DNA of 19,588 nucleotides from an uncultured Planctomycetaceae bacterium (GCA_903927685.1 CAIYOB010001433.1:1-19588); one strand, 5' to 3'; shown: positions 1 through 8,440, counted from the stretch's first letter. Notes: generated from the sequence alone by a model not told the origin. A program made the numbers and translations.

Positions 1-1285
1 ACGCCTCCTTAACGGTCCGCGCCAGCAGGATGTCGGGGTGGCCGGCATAGGGCGTCACATGGGCGTGAATCGCGACCGGCGCTTCCCCCGTCGAACTGCC
101 CGCCGGGCCCGGACGATGCAACGTCGCCTCCTGGCCCGCCGACAACTCGGCCAGCGCCATCTGGACCGGCGGCGGGCTGGCGGAGGACTCGTCGATGCGG
201 GGAAACGGCCCCACGGCCAGGGCCCAGTCGGATTGGAAGTGGGCTCGACAGGCAGCCGCCAGCGTCTGGGTATCCTCGCCGCTCAGCCAACCGGCCGGTT
301 CCGCCGAGCCGCGGACGGCTCCGAGCGCCGCGGCGATGGCCGCCGGGTCGCGGAGCACCCAGCCGCCGCGGAACACGCGCTGCTCGGGGTCGGCTTGACT
401 GAGCGCCTCGGCCAACGCCCCGCCGGAACCGCATTCGACGGTCGCCAGCGTCTGGCCGCGTTCAGCCAACCGGCGGACAACGACCTCCTGCAACGTCTGG
501 CCGTCCTCGCCAAAGATCAAGTCGCCCAGGCATTGGTAAATCGTGTCCGCTGTGGGCTGCATGGCTTCGTAACAGGCTTCCGGAGTCGGGCCGTCGGCGG
601 TAATCCGCAGGCTGATCGTCGCCTTGCTGGCTGTAATTCCAACCGATGGGACGCGGCCGCGCCGGATCAGGTCCGGCAGCATGGCCTCGATCGCGCTCTC
701 CCCCGCGCCGTAGCAGTGGATCGTGCGATGCCGGATCACGCGGCGGTCGTGGCTGGTCAGCGCCGCCAGGGCCGGCAGCACGCTGGCGGTCCACATTTCC
801 CGCATCTCGGCCGGCACGCCTGGGAGGGCAAAGATCCGGGCGGGGTCCCGGCCCTGGCGTGCGGCGAGCATCTCGATGCCCGGCGCCGTCCCATGCGGGT
901 TGGGAATGGGCCGGCTGCCGCGGGGAAACAACGCCTGGACGGCGTTGCGTTCGGGCATCTCGCGGCCCCGCCGCGCGAACAGGGCTCGAATCTGCTCCAG
1001 GACCGTGTCATCGCGGACCAGATCCACGCCACAGGCGTCCGCGATGCACTCTCGCGTCAAATCGTCCGCCGTTGGCCCCAGTCCCCCGGTGGCGACGATG
1101 ATCTCCGCGCGGCCCATGGCCTGCCGAAAGACCTCGCGAGCGGCCTCCCGCTCGTCGCCGACGGTGGTGTGGAACAGGACACGGATTCCGCAGTCGCCCA
1201 GTTGTTGGCTGAGCCATTGGCTGTTCGTGTCCAACCGTTGGCCGCAGGTCAATTCATCTCCCAAAGCAATAATCTCGGCTTGCAT
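1..1285 (-). CDS. cinA: CinA-family protein, 3' end beyond window
   Basis: This is a CinA-like protein with 428 codons visible; it runs off the left edge without a stop. CinA proteins are usually about 410-430 residues, so little is likely missing. The N-terminal MoCF-type (molybdopterin-binding-like) domain is clear: MQAEIIALGDELTCGQ at the start and TGGLGPTADDLTRE at residues 66-79. A KH-like middle part follows (YGAGESAIEAMLPDL). The C-terminal domain, which in the family is a PncC-type nicotinamide mononucleotide deamidase, is recognisable but eroded: around residue 284 the usual ESCTGG motif reads ECGSGG, and the later glycine-rich AGPGG-type loop is absent. NMN deamidase activity is therefore doubtful, while the N-terminal pyrophosphatase-like role remains possible. 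The ATG start gives a family-typical N terminus although no strong Shine-Dalgarno precedes it. The next gene upstream is the porin, separated by a terminator. Confidence 0.9.
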   Translation of the reverse strand, partial: MQAEIIALGDELTCGQRLDTNSQWLSQQLGDCGIRVLFHTTVGDEREAAREVFRQAMGRAEIIVATGGLGPTADDLTRECIADACGVDLVRDDTVLEQIRALFARRGREMPERNAVQALFPRGSRPIPNPHGTAPGIEMLAARQGRDPARIFALPGVPAEMREMWTASVLPALAALTSHDRRVIRHRTIHCYGAGESAIEAMLPDLIRRGRVPSVGITASKATISLRITADGPTPEACYEAMQPTADTIYQCLGDLIFGEDGQTLQEVVVRRLAERGQTLATVECGSGGALAEALSQADPEQRVFRGGWVLRDPAAIAAALGAVRGSAEPAGWLSGEDTQTLAAACRAHFQSDWALAVGPFPRIDESSASPPPVQMALAELSAGQEATLHRPGPAGSSTGEAPVAIHAHVTPYAGHPDILLARTVKEA

Positions 1286-1340
1286 CGGTCGCCCGCGAAT
1301 AGAAGGAGATCGGCGTTTCCCAGTCCGCACCGTCTAGCAG

Positions 1341-1385
1341 AAACGAAAACGCCGCTGACGACAAGGGGCAGTCATCGTCAGCGGC
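1341..1385 (-). terminator. Rho-independent terminator of the porin gene
   Basis: A perfect 11-bp inverted repeat (GCCGCTGACGA at 1351-1361 with TCGTCAGCGGC at 1375-1385) encloses a 13-nt loop. On the minus strand it is followed by a T-rich tract, GTTTTCGTTT (complement of 1341-1350). It begins 22 bp downstream of the porin stop, so it should end the porin transcript before cinA. Confidence 0.85.
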
Positions 1386-1407
1386 GCCGGGGCGAGGCCG
1401 TGGTGCG

Positions 1408-2640
1408 TTAGAACGTCAGGATTCCGTCGATCGCGAAGATCGTCGATTCCTCCGGCAGGCCCAAGCCCGCCAAGGCGTCGCCTTGGTTGTACTTGATCTC
1501 AGGCCGCAGCACAAAGTTGGGATGCGGAATCCAGTTCACGCCGGCGGTCGCCTCCCACAGCGAGTCACCATCCCGCTGCCACCACTCCACACGGCCGCCG
1601 ACTTTCCAGCAGTCGTTGATGGTGTAGAACAGGTACTGGTTGATGCCCACGTCGTCGTTGGCCGTGGCCGTGTCGGTGCCGACATAGTCCGTCTGGAAGA
1701 CGTAGTTCAGTTTCTCGGTCAGGGTTACGTTGAACACCAGGCTGTGGTTGTAGCCCTGCCCGCGCCAGCCCAAGTCGCCAATGCAGGTGATGTAGGTCAT
1801 GCTGATGTCGTCCGTGATCGCGTAGCCGAACCCGCCCAGGAAATTGTTGCCGCCCTGGTACGAGTCAAAGCCCGTGTCCCAGCCCAGCGTCCAGCCGCCG
1901 TACACGGTCAGCTTGTCGGTCGCCCCGTACGTGGCCAACGCGCCGGTGTGCGTGAACGGCTCGCTGTTGTACATCGTAAAGGCGTGGCTGTAGAAGAAGT
2001 TGTCTGGGGACGTGACCACTTCATAGCCGACCGGCGTGTAAAAGTGGCCCAACTTGACGGACACATCGTGCAACGCCAGTTCGGCATATACTTGCGGCAG
2101 CGCCCAGGCTTGAATGCCGTGATCGAAGCCGTTCTTGTAATCCCAGGTGCCGGGATTGCTGCCGAACGCTTGGGCGTCATAGCCATCGACGCCGTACATC
2201 AGGTCCGTCCGAAACCCCCAATCCAAGCCGCACTCGCCATCCGCCGCTTTCTGAGCGTACAGATAGCCCTGGTGCAGATTGAGCTTGCCGGGCACGTTGT
2301 TGAATTTGCCATCGGTCTTGTTGTTGTAGCCCGCCTGGAGCCAGCCGCCGACTTCCAGTCCCCAATCGGTCTCCGGGAACAGCGTCAGCGGGTCACCGCC
2401 CGGGCACGTATTGCAGCCGACCGCCGCACAGTCGTCGCCGCACTGCTCGAAAGCCGCGGCCTGGGCCTCCAGCCCCTCTTCCTCGGCTTCCTCGGCCACG
2501 CCGACAGCGACGGTGGCCTGACTTGCGGCAGGCCGAGCGGGCGTCCCGGCATTCGTACGGGGAGCATCCGCGGCCGACGATGCGCTGACCAGAACCGCCA
2601 GCCCGACGGAGGCCAAGGCCGTTAACCAATCCTTCCTCAT
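1408..2640 (-). CDS. BBP2-type outer-membrane beta-barrel porin
   Basis: A 410-residue secreted protein. Residues 1-23 form a signal peptide (KDW, a hydrophobic ALASVGLAVLVSA stretch, cleavage near SSA-AD). Residues 30-65 are an Ala/Glu-rich spacer, followed by a cysteine cluster at C67, C71, C76 and C79. From about residue 93 (WGLEVGGWLQAGY) to the end the chain alternates aromatic and polar residues in short beta-hairpins, and it finishes with phenylalanine, typical of BAM-inserted barrels. Phrases such as LGHFYTPVGYEVV and NFFYSHAFTMY, together with the overall plan, match the planctomycete porin family annotated as BBP2 (putative beta-barrel porin-2). The likely role is diffusion of small solutes across the outer membrane; the substrate is unknown. 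AAGGAG lies 7 nt before the ATG. The gene is monocistronic, with its own terminator downstream. Confidence 0.87.
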   Translation of the reverse strand: MRKDWLTALASVGLAVLVSASSAADAPRTNAGTPARPAASQATVAVGVAEEAEEEGLEAQAAAFEQCGDDCAAVGCNTCPGGDPLTLFPETDWGLEVGGWLQAGYNNKTDGKFNNVPGKLNLHQGYLYAQKAADGECGLDWGFRTDLMYGVDGYDAQAFGSNPGTWDYKNGFDHGIQAWALPQVYAELALHDVSVKLGHFYTPVGYEVVTSPDNFFYSHAFTMYNSEPFTHTGALATYGATDKLTVYGGWTLGWDTGFDSYQGGNNFLGGFGYAITDDISMTYITCIGDLGWRGQGYNHSLVFNVTLTEKLNYVFQTDYVGTDTATANDDVGINQYLFYTINDCWKVGGRVEWWQRDGDSLWEATAGVNWIPHPNFVLRPEIKYNQGDALAGLGLPEESTIFAIDGILTF

Positions 2641-3016
2641 GTCTCAACTCCTTCTGAGAACTCCACCGCAGGCGAACCAGCGGCAATTGGGTTTCGCGCT
2701 CTTGGAACCGGCCGACTCCGCCTCCGTCCGACCGTCCCCAAGAACGCAGTATTTGATGCGACAGCCGAGCCTCTCCAGCCGCGGTGACCTGCGGACCGGG
2801 ATGGCTTCGCCGAACTCGATGTACCTGACACTGCTAGTTCGACGCCCTAGCGCAGGCAGATTCAGAAAAGGTGGTACGGCCGGCGCATCCGGCATCTTCG
2901 GCAAGCCTTCTGCAACTTACGCAGTTTTGCAGACACACTTGCTGCCAGGCACTGGAACCGGCCCTCGCTCGGCTCGTCGTCCGGCTGCGAGCCCGCCGGA
3001 ATGCTGGCGGCGCATG
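2641..3016. other. Intergenic region upstream of the porin
   Basis: This is a non-coding stretch of about 375 bp between the porin start and the upstream gene's terminator. It must carry the porin promoter, but I see no convincing -35/-10 pair. The only structure noted is a 6-bp dyad, ctgcaa at 2910-2915 and ttgcag at 2927-2932, which could be an operator half-site pair or chance. The start-proximal end contains the porin Shine-Dalgarno (ctcctt on plus at 2648-2653). Confidence 0.5.
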
Positions 3017-3045
3017 AAAAAGCCGCCGGGGTCTACTCGGCGGCT
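3017..3045 (-). terminator. Rho-independent terminator of the coiled-coil gene
   Basis: An 8-bp stem (agccgccg at 3021-3028 with cggcggct at 3038-3045) has a 9-nt loop. On the minus strand the stem is followed by five T residues (complement of 3017-3021). It begins 97 bp downstream of the stop codon of the coiled-coil membrane protein gene. Confidence 0.8.
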
Positions 3046-3142
3046 CACGGGATTGCATTTGCGACGGGTTACTGACGACGGCTCCGTCCGGGCAAAGCAC
3101 TGGGGTGGCGTGCCCGGACGAAGCCCCGACCCACGGGGTGCG

Positions 3143-4564
3143 TCACTGCTTGGGCGCCGCCGGGGCGGTCTTGGGCCGGAACGTCTCGGACGCCGCATCG
3201 CCGGTTTCCGAGGGGCGGGACATCGGCACGACGCGATTGTCGGGCACATAGCCCATGCGGTCCAACAGCGTGTCCAGCGAGATGGTTTCGATGCCCAGCC
3301 GCGTGGCCTCTCCCGTCAAGGTGGTGTAGCCTTCGATCAGCTTCTGATTGGTCTTGTCCGTCGGGGCTTGGCCCCGGACGAGGTACCGCGTGTCGCTCGT
3401 CATCTTGCCGGCCACGCTTCCGTCATCCAGCAGCTCCGCGTCGACGATCCCGCCGTTGATGCCGATCAGGGCCTTGACTTTCGTCTGGTCGCTCTTGCCG
3501 TCCTTGTCGATGTCGATCAGGCCGGCCAAGGCGAAGCGGGTCTTCTGGCCCTTGCGGAACGACGGCGAGTAAATCTTGTCGCCTTGCATGATGGGATTGG
3601 CAAGCTCGTCTTCCAGGACGCGGGCTTCGGACGAGTGTTCGTCCATGACGCGGGTGATCTCGATGCGCCCCTTGACCTTGCTCCTGGTGACTCCCGTCTC
3701 TTTCTGGTCGATCACGCTGAAGATCATTTGCCGGGCCACGGAATCGGCCGTTCCCAAGTCGATCCAGACGGTGTTGGCTCGCGAGTTGACCAGGGTCACT
3801 TCCCCGTCCGGCCGCTCGTTGGTGCTGCCGAACTCGGTCTCCAGCTTGATCCGTTTTTCCTTTTCCGCCTCGAGCATGGTGCTCACCTGACCGAGCGTCC
3901 GGCTCATTTCCTCCTTCGTGGCCGCTGCCTCGGCCGCCGTCTTGGTAATCATGGCATTCTTCTGCGGCAGAATCGCAGCGACTTTGGCCGCTTCGTCGGT
4001 GATTCGCGTCCGATCGGCATTGAATTTCTGCCGTTCCGCGTCGAGTTCCGTCTGGGCGGCGACCATCGACTGTTCTGCCTTCGCCGCCCGCGAAGCTTCG
4101 GCCGCTCGGACCTGCTCCCGCTCCCGCTCCAGCGCTTTGGCGACGGCATCCGCGTCGACCAGGTTCTTGTTGCGGGCATTGATGGCGCCGATCAAGTGCT
4201 TCGGCAGCGTGGTATAGCTGAGGTCCTGGCCGGTATAGCCCGCCCCATACATTTTCATATTCGTGTCGTAGTCCGCCAGAATCTGTTCGATCTGCTTGTT
4301 GCCGCCCAGACTCTGCTTGATGGTGTTCAGTTCGGCTTCCGTCTTGCGGTCGTAACCCAAGATGTGCTTGAGGACTTGGTTCTCAAACTGCAGCTTCATC
4401 GTGGCGTCCTTCTCGCGTTTGGCCTCCTCGGCCTTGGCGAGATACCGCTGCACGTTCTCTTCGGCCCGACGGAAATACATGTAGGTGGTGACTGCCAGCA
4501 CCACGGTGACCATGACGAACAGGATGAGTGCGACTTGAAGCCCTTGACTTTCGCGGGATGCCAT
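3143..4564 (-). CDS. Single-pass membrane coiled-coil protein, unknown function
   Basis: A 473-residue protein of a type I associate with planctomycetes but cannot name. Residues 10-30 form one transmembrane helix (VALILFVMVTVVLAV core). Residues 32-70 and 140-245 are charged, heptad-like and rich in Ala/Glu/Lys/Arg, predicting two coiled-coil segments. The globular C-terminal half (about 255-440) contains an acidic loop, DIDKDGKSD at 351-359, that fits the DxDxDGxxD calcium-loop pattern, followed by IGINGGIVDAELL and a TRYLVRG stretch reminiscent of a BRCT-like fold. The tail is Pro/Ala-rich and low-complexity. AAGGAG lies 9 nt before the ATG. The gene has its own promoter and terminator, so it is probably monocistronic. 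The topology is ambiguous: arginines just after the helix favour a cytoplasmic C-terminal part. Confidence 0.8.
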   Translation of the reverse strand: MASRESQGLQVALILFVMVTVVLAVTTYMYFRRAEENVQRYLAKAEEAKREKDATMKLQFENQVLKHILGYDRKTEAELNTIKQSLGGNKQIEQILADYDTNMKMYGAGYTGQDLSYTTLPKHLIGAINARNKNLVDADAVAKALEREREQVRAAEASRAAKAEQSMVAAQTELDAERQKFNADRTRITDEAAKVAAILPQKNAMITKTAAEAAATKEEMSRTLGQVSTMLEAEKEKRIKLETEFGSTNERPDGEVTLVNSRANTVWIDLGTADSVARQMIFSVIDQKETGVTRSKVKGRIEITRVMDEHSSEARVLEDELANPIMQGDKIYSPSFRKGQKTRFALAGLIDIDKDGKSDQTKVKALIGINGGIVDAELLDDGSVAGKMTSDTRYLVRGQAPTDKTNQKLIEGYTTLTGEATRLGIETISLDTLLDRMGYVPDNRVVPMSRPSETGDAASETFRPKTAPAAPKQ

Positions 4565-4706
4565 GAGTTGATGCTCCTTCGGCCATATACCGGGGCCGGG
4601 GAAAACGTACGTGATAAGACGCCTGGTGCCGAAATCACCGTCCTATTCGTCCGCCGCCCAGTGGATTATTCCGGCGGCAGCAATGTCCCCAAAACGACCT
4701 AAGTCG

Positions 4707-4735
4707 AGTTTAGGCCACGGGATAGGCAATGTCAA
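4707..4735 (-). promoter_or_regulatory. Sigma-70-like promoter for the coiled-coil gene
   Basis: On the minus strand a consensus -35 hexamer TTGACA (4730-4735) is followed after exactly 17 nt by TAAACT (4707-4712). Transcription would start near 4700, leaving an untranslated leader of about 135 nt before the ATG at 4564. The leader contains GC-rich inverted segments but no riboswitch class I recognise. Confidence 0.7.
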
Positions 4736-4765
4736 TCAGAATTTGCCAAGGCTGCACTTCAGCCA

Positions 4766-4794
4766 TTGTCAGGCGTGGTCCGATGCGAAAAAAT
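4766..4794 (+). promoter_or_regulatory. Possible ispG promoter
   Basis: TTGTCA at 4766-4771 and AAAAAT at 4789-4794 are separated by 17 nt, matching 5/6 and 4/6 of the sigma-70 consensus. The element lies about 65 bp before the ispG start. Together with the minus-strand promoter at 4707-4735 it would make this a divergent promoter region. The -10 is weak, so the call is tentative. Confidence 0.3.
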
Positions 4795-4858
4795 GTCAGC
4801 GTTGGCAAGACTGCTCGTTTTCAGGCCATTTTTCCTCCATCGTCCCAGCGAGGATCTT

Positions 4859-6016
4859 GTGACTCTCCCTCGGAATCCCACCCGCGCGGTCCGGATTGGC
4901 TCCGTCGTCATCGGCGCTCACCAGCCGATCGCCGTCCAAAGCATGACCGCGACCCACACCCAAGACATCGACGCGACGGTCGCCCAGGTTCAGGCGCTGG
5001 CACAGGCTGGGGCGGACGTCGTCCGTGTCGCGGCGGATAGCACGGCCGACGCCGAGGCCCTGGCGGAGATCCGTCGGCAGTGTTCGGCCAATTTGTCGGT
5101 CGATCTCCAAGAGAACTATCGCTTGGCCGAGCGTGTGGCGCCCCACGTGGATAAAATTCGCTACAACCCCGGTCATCTGTACCACCACGAGCGGAGCAAG
5201 CCCTGGCCGGAGAAAGTCCGCTATCTGGCGGCCGTCGCCCGCGATCACGATTGCGCCATCCGCATCGGCGTCAACTGTGGCAGCGTCGACCCGGCGCACA
5301 AGCAGCGGTACGCCCCGCAGGACTCGATTTCCCCCATGTTGGACAGCGCTTGGGAACACTGCGACTTGCTCGATTCGCTCGGCTTCACCCGCTATTGCGT
5401 GTCGCTCAAAGATTCGGATCCGGCCAAAGTGATCGAAGCCAACCGCCGGTTCGCCGAGCGCCGCCCCGATGTCCCGTTGCACCTGGGGGTCACCGAGGCG
5501 GGCATTCCTCCCGACGGCATCCTGAAAACCCGGGTCGCTTTGGAACAGCTCATCAGTCGCGGGATCGGGGATACGATTCGCGTGTCGCTGACGGTGCCGA
5601 ATACGGAAAAAGCCCAAGAGATCATCGTCGGCCGGCAGATCCTCGCCGATATCGCCGCCGGTCGCGTGCGCTCGGTCGTCCCTGCGCAGGGCCAGTCGCT
5701 GAACATCATCGCCTGTCCCAGCTGCTCGCGAGTCGAGAATGAAGCATTTGTCGAATTGGCGCATCGCGTCAAGGAGCTGACCACTTACGCCCAGCCTCAC
5801 GCGCTGACCATCGCGGTGATGGGCTGCCGAGTGAACGGCCCCGGCGAGACGGACGACGCGGACTTGGGCCTGTGGTGCGGCCCGACCGCAGTCAACCTCA
5901 AGCGGTCAGGGGAACTGCTGGGAACGTTCAGCTATGAGGAGGTCTTGGGCCGGCTGCGGGCGGAACTCGACTCCCTGATTGCTTCGCGAGCCGCAGGATC
6001 AGCTGCTCCAGGATAA
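4859..6016 (+). CDS. ispG: 4-hydroxy-3-methylbut-2-en-1-yl diphosphate synthase
   Basis: IspG (GcpE) performs the penultimate step of the MEP isoprenoid pathway, reductively converting methylerythritol cyclodiphosphate to HMBPP in the cytoplasm. The sequence shows the family start ([20 protein letters not shown]), the barrel motif IRIGVNCGS, and the [4Fe-4S] cluster residues C286 and C289 (CPSC), C323 ([10 protein letters not shown]) and E330. Length is 385 residues, normal for the short bacterial form. I chose the GTG at 4859 because GAGG lies 5 nt upstream and the homologous region begins immediately after it; an in-frame ATG at 4766 would add 31 residues unlike the family. It is divergent from the coiled-coil gene, and its last 89 bp overlap holA on the opposite strand. 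Confidence 0.96.
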   Translation: MTLPRNPTRAVRIGSVVIGAHQPIAVQSMTATHTQDIDATVAQVQALAQAGADVVRVAADSTADAEALAEIRRQCSANLSVDLQENYRLAERVAPHVDKIRYNPGHLYHHERSKPWPEKVRYLAAVARDHDCAIRIGVNCGSVDPAHKQRYAPQDSISPMLDSAWEHCDLLDSLGFTRYCVSLKDSDPAKVIEANRRFAERRPDVPLHLGVTEAGIPPDGILKTRVALEQLISRGIGDTIRVSLTVPNTEKAQEIIVGRQILADIAAGRVRSVVPAQGQSLNIIACPSCSRVENEAFVELAHRVKELTTYAQPHALTIAVMGCRVNGPGETDDADLGLWCGPTAVNLKRSGELLGTFSYEEVLGRLRAELDSLIASRAAGSAAPG

Positions 6017-7046
6017 AACGCGCTCGATCCGGCGTCGAATGCGAACCTTTCAGGGCCAAGTCCGCGTCGAGCAGCCAACGGTACAGCTGACCGGCCCGCT
6101 CGCGGCCCATTTGCAGCAGTTGCCCCTCCGCGCGCTGTAAAGTCCCTTTGGGCCAGTCTCGGAAACCGGCACCCTCCAAGACATCCCGCAGCTTCGGACG
6201 CTTGCCCTGACGCTCCGCCCGCTCAAACAGCCGCGTGGCGGCGGCAAACCGCCGCAGCGACCAGGAGAATTGCCCGAACAGGGCGACCGGATGATCAACC
6301 GACTGCAACAGCCGCTCGAACTCGACCAGCGCTTCGGCCGCCTTGCCGTCGCAGGCCGCGTCCAGCATCTCCCAGACCGTCTTGGCGCGCCAACCGCCTA
6401 CCACATCCTGTACCATTTCGGGCGTCACTTGGCCACCCGGTGGCGCAAACAGGGCAAGCTTGGCAAGATCCTGGTCGAGGAGTCCCAGCTCCGGCCCCAC
6501 CAGATCCAGCAACAGCCTCGCAGCTTTCGGTGCGAGCGTGACTTGGTGTTGCGATTGTGACCAACCGGTCAGCCACTGCAGCAGTCGCGGCTCGTCAATC
6601 TGCTTCGTTTTTCCAGAGGTCGCCTTTTGCGGCACCCGACACTCGATCTGCACGCCGTGCTGGTCCAGGATTTTGAACAGGCGGGTATTGCTGGCCCACG
6701 TCCCCACGTTCAGCACCAACACGTTCCGCGATTTGGAACGTTCGGCGTACTGCTCCAGCTTGTCCCGATTTCGGCCGACGAACTCGTCCGCATCGTCGAT
6801 CACCGCCAATCGGCGACCGCCTCCGAACAGGGCTGCGGTGGCTAGTTCGTCGTGCACGTCCCGCCACTGTGCGCTGCTCCCGTCAAAACTCTCGAACGGA
6901 GCGTCCGCATCGCCCAACACGTGGCGTCGAATGGCCCGCAGTGCCAATCGCTTCAAAAACGGTTCGTCACCAAAAACGGCGAAGCAGGCGGCAACTTGGG
7001 TTGCCGCGGAGTCCAGGAAGTCAAAGGCGTGGATCGTGTGCGACAT
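5928..7046 (-). CDS. holA: DNA polymerase III subunit delta
   Basis: A 372-residue HolA-like protein, the clamp-loader subunit that opens the sliding clamp. Family features in order: [14 protein letters not shown] near residue 25 (the delta-subunit counterpart of an ATPase P-loop region, without a functional Walker A), [14 protein letters not shown] near 75, a central helical part with [12 protein letters not shown], and the C-terminal collar helices ([15 protein letters not shown], then ALKGSH near the end). The length fits the family. The Shine-Dalgarno is weak: a G-run about a dozen bases before the ATG. The last roughly 29 residues, Pro/Arg-rich and not family-like, are antisense to the ispG 3' end. 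The sigma factor gene lies 132 bp upstream in the same orientation, and a possible internal promoter sits in that gap. Confidence 0.9.
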   Translation of the reverse strand: MSHTIHAFDFLDSAATQVAACFAVFGDEPFLKRLALRAIRRHVLGDADAPFESFDGSSAQWRDVHDELATAALFGGGRRLAVIDDADEFVGRNRDKLEQYAERSKSRNVLVLNVGTWASNTRLFKILDQHGVQIECRVPQKATSGKTKQIDEPRLLQWLTGWSQSQHQVTLAPKAARLLLDLVGPELGLLDQDLAKLALFAPPGGQVTPEMVQDVVGGWRAKTVWEMLDAACDGKAAEALVEFERLLQSVDHPVALFGQFSWSLRRFAAATRLFERAERQGKRPKLRDVLEGAGFRDWPKGTLQRAEGQLLQMGRERAGQLYRWLLDADLALKGSHSTPDRARFILEQLILRLAKQSGSRVPPAAGPRPPHS

Positions 7047-7112
7047 GTCGGGCTCTTTCCCCCCTGCTTGCTTCCCGGCCCTTCCAGCACAATACCGCCA
7101 GGACCGGCAGGG

Positions 7113-7121
7113 ATTGTATCA
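7113..7121 (-). promoter_or_regulatory. Possible extended -10 promoter for holA
   Basis: On the minus strand TGATACAAT fits an extended -10 (TGn followed by TACAAT, 5/6 of consensus). It lies about 65 bp before the holA ATG. No good -35 hexamer is visible, as is allowed for extended -10 promoters. Confidence 0.35.
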
Positions 7122-7178
7122 CGTCAGGCGCAGGCAAGACGAGATGGGGCAGAGACTCCGCTGCAGCCACACGTCACT

Positions 7179-8150
7179 TCACGCTTCGGGATCCACCTGC
7201 CGAGCCAGGGCCTGCAACTTGGCAATGGCCCGCTGCTCCAGTTGCCGGACGCGTTCCTTCGACACGCCCAGCTTGTCAGCCAGGCATTGGAACGTCCGGA
7301 CCTCGCGATGCGCCCCTAACGCAAACCGCCCCCGCAGAATGAACTGCTCTCGCCGATCCAAGTGCGGCAGGAGGTTCCCCAGCAGCGTCCGCATTCGCGA
7401 CCACTGCTGGTCGTCCAACGCGGAAGTTCGGTCCTGTTCGGGAATACTCGTCAGGTCTTCCGAGATCGCCGCATCGTATCGGGACTCGTCCTTGTGTGCG
7501 TCGTTGATCGTCCGATACGCATTGCGAGCGATCGCGCGGTACGCGTAAGTGCTGAAACGAAATCCGCGGCTGTAGTCGAACTTGTCCACGGCCTGCATCA
7601 GCGAGACAATTCCATCACTGAGCAGATCGTCGAAGGAGAACTTGGGGGTCACGAACTTCTTGACGATCGAGATCACCAGCCGCATATTCGCTTTGATGAT
7701 CTGGTCGCGAACGTCGTTGGCGCGAGCCAGCAGACGCTCGATTTGGTCCATCGCATCCGAATCCGGCGAATCCGGATCCAGCCGCACACGGAGGGAATTC
7801 GCCCGGTACTTCAAGTAGTTCATCCTCCGGAACAGGTCCTGCTCTTCGGAGGCGGTCAGCAACTGACTCTCGCACAGCCGGGCCAGGTGGGCCGGCAAGT
7901 CTTTGGGAAGCTTGCTTGCAGACGCGGCAGTCGCGGGCACTTCGGCAGCGCTCTCCGCTCCCAGAATGGTCCGCTTGGCTTCCGAGGCGCGGAACTCGAC
8001 GTTGGCGATGAAGTCGATCTCGTGGCCCAGTAACCGCATTGCCCGCGATCGCAAACCAACGTGCGACGACTCCGAGGTGTCGGTGACTTCGGACGCAATG
8101 CGACGAGCTTTCTCCGCTCGTCGAGCCTTATTGAGGGTTGCACTCGCCAT
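7179..8150 (-). CDS. Sigma-70 family RNA polymerase sigma factor
   Basis: A 323-residue sigma-70 family factor that directs RNA polymerase to promoters. Visible domains: a region 1.2-like segment (LLTASEEQDLFRRMNYLKYRA, about 97-117), region 2 with core-binding and -10 recognition elements (ANMRLVISIVKKF at 154-166, FDDLLSDGIVSLMQAVDKFD, then GFRFSTYAYRAIARN), and region 4 with a helix-turn-helix (LADKLGVSKERVRQLEQRAIAKL, 290-312). Region 3 is short and region 2.4 lacks the housekeeping ATWWIRQAI pattern, so this is an alternative, non-ECF factor rather than RpoD. The first 90 residues are basic and not conserved in textbook sigmas. The start at 8150 is supported by AAAGGA 7 nt upstream; an in-frame ATG at 8228 has none. 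The regulon is unknown. Confidence 0.9.
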   Translation of the reverse strand: MASATLNKARRAEKARRIASEVTDTSESSHVGLRSRAMRLLGHEIDFIANVEFRASEAKRTILGAESAAEVPATAASASKLPKDLPAHLARLCESQLLTASEEQDLFRRMNYLKYRANSLRVRLDPDSPDSDAMDQIERLLARANDVRDQIIKANMRLVISIVKKFVTPKFSFDDLLSDGIVSLMQAVDKFDYSRGFRFSTYAYRAIARNAYRTINDAHKDESRYDAAISEDLTSIPEQDRTSALDDQQWSRMRTLLGNLLPHLDRREQFILRGRFALGAHREVRTFQCLADKLGVSKERVRQLEQRAIAKLQALARQVDPEA

Positions 8151-8263
8151 CTTGCCGTCCTTTCTGGGTATCTTTCGGAGAACCGGTCTTCTTTGATTCG
8201 TCCAACTCGTTACTTGGGAAACCGGCAATCGCGTGGCAATGCAACCGACAAACCGTTCAAAAC

Positions 8264-8292
8264 GTTCTAATTTTCAAAAGAAAAATTGCGAA
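8264..8292 (-). promoter_or_regulatory. Possible promoter for the sigma factor gene
   Basis: On the minus strand TTCGCA (8287-8292) and TAGAAC (8264-8269), each 4/6 matches, flank a 17-nt A/T-rich spacer in an otherwise GC-rich region. This would give a leader of about 105 nt. The assignment is tentative; a sigma gene may use a non-consensus promoter. Confidence 0.25.
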
Positions 8293-8440
8293 TAATCGCG
8301 CCCCCTGGCTTGGCCCCGGCACATTCTGCCTGATCGGACTGAATGGAAACGCCTGCCACCGGCTTTGAACGCGGAGTTTCCAGGCCGATTTGTTAGATAC
8401 AGTTGGATCGTTCGGCGGCATGCGCACAAGGAGAGCACGG

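Noticed and set aside
38..1411. A 457-codon open frame on the plus strand
   Set aside because: It is the antisense shadow of cinA, whose minus-strand translation has clear CinA motifs.
2639..4702. A 687-codon open frame on the plus strand
   Set aside because: It is antisense to the coiled-coil membrane protein gene. Its residues are low-complexity Arg/Leu/Gly/Asp, and it has no family motif. The minus-strand gene has a promoter, ribosome site and terminator.
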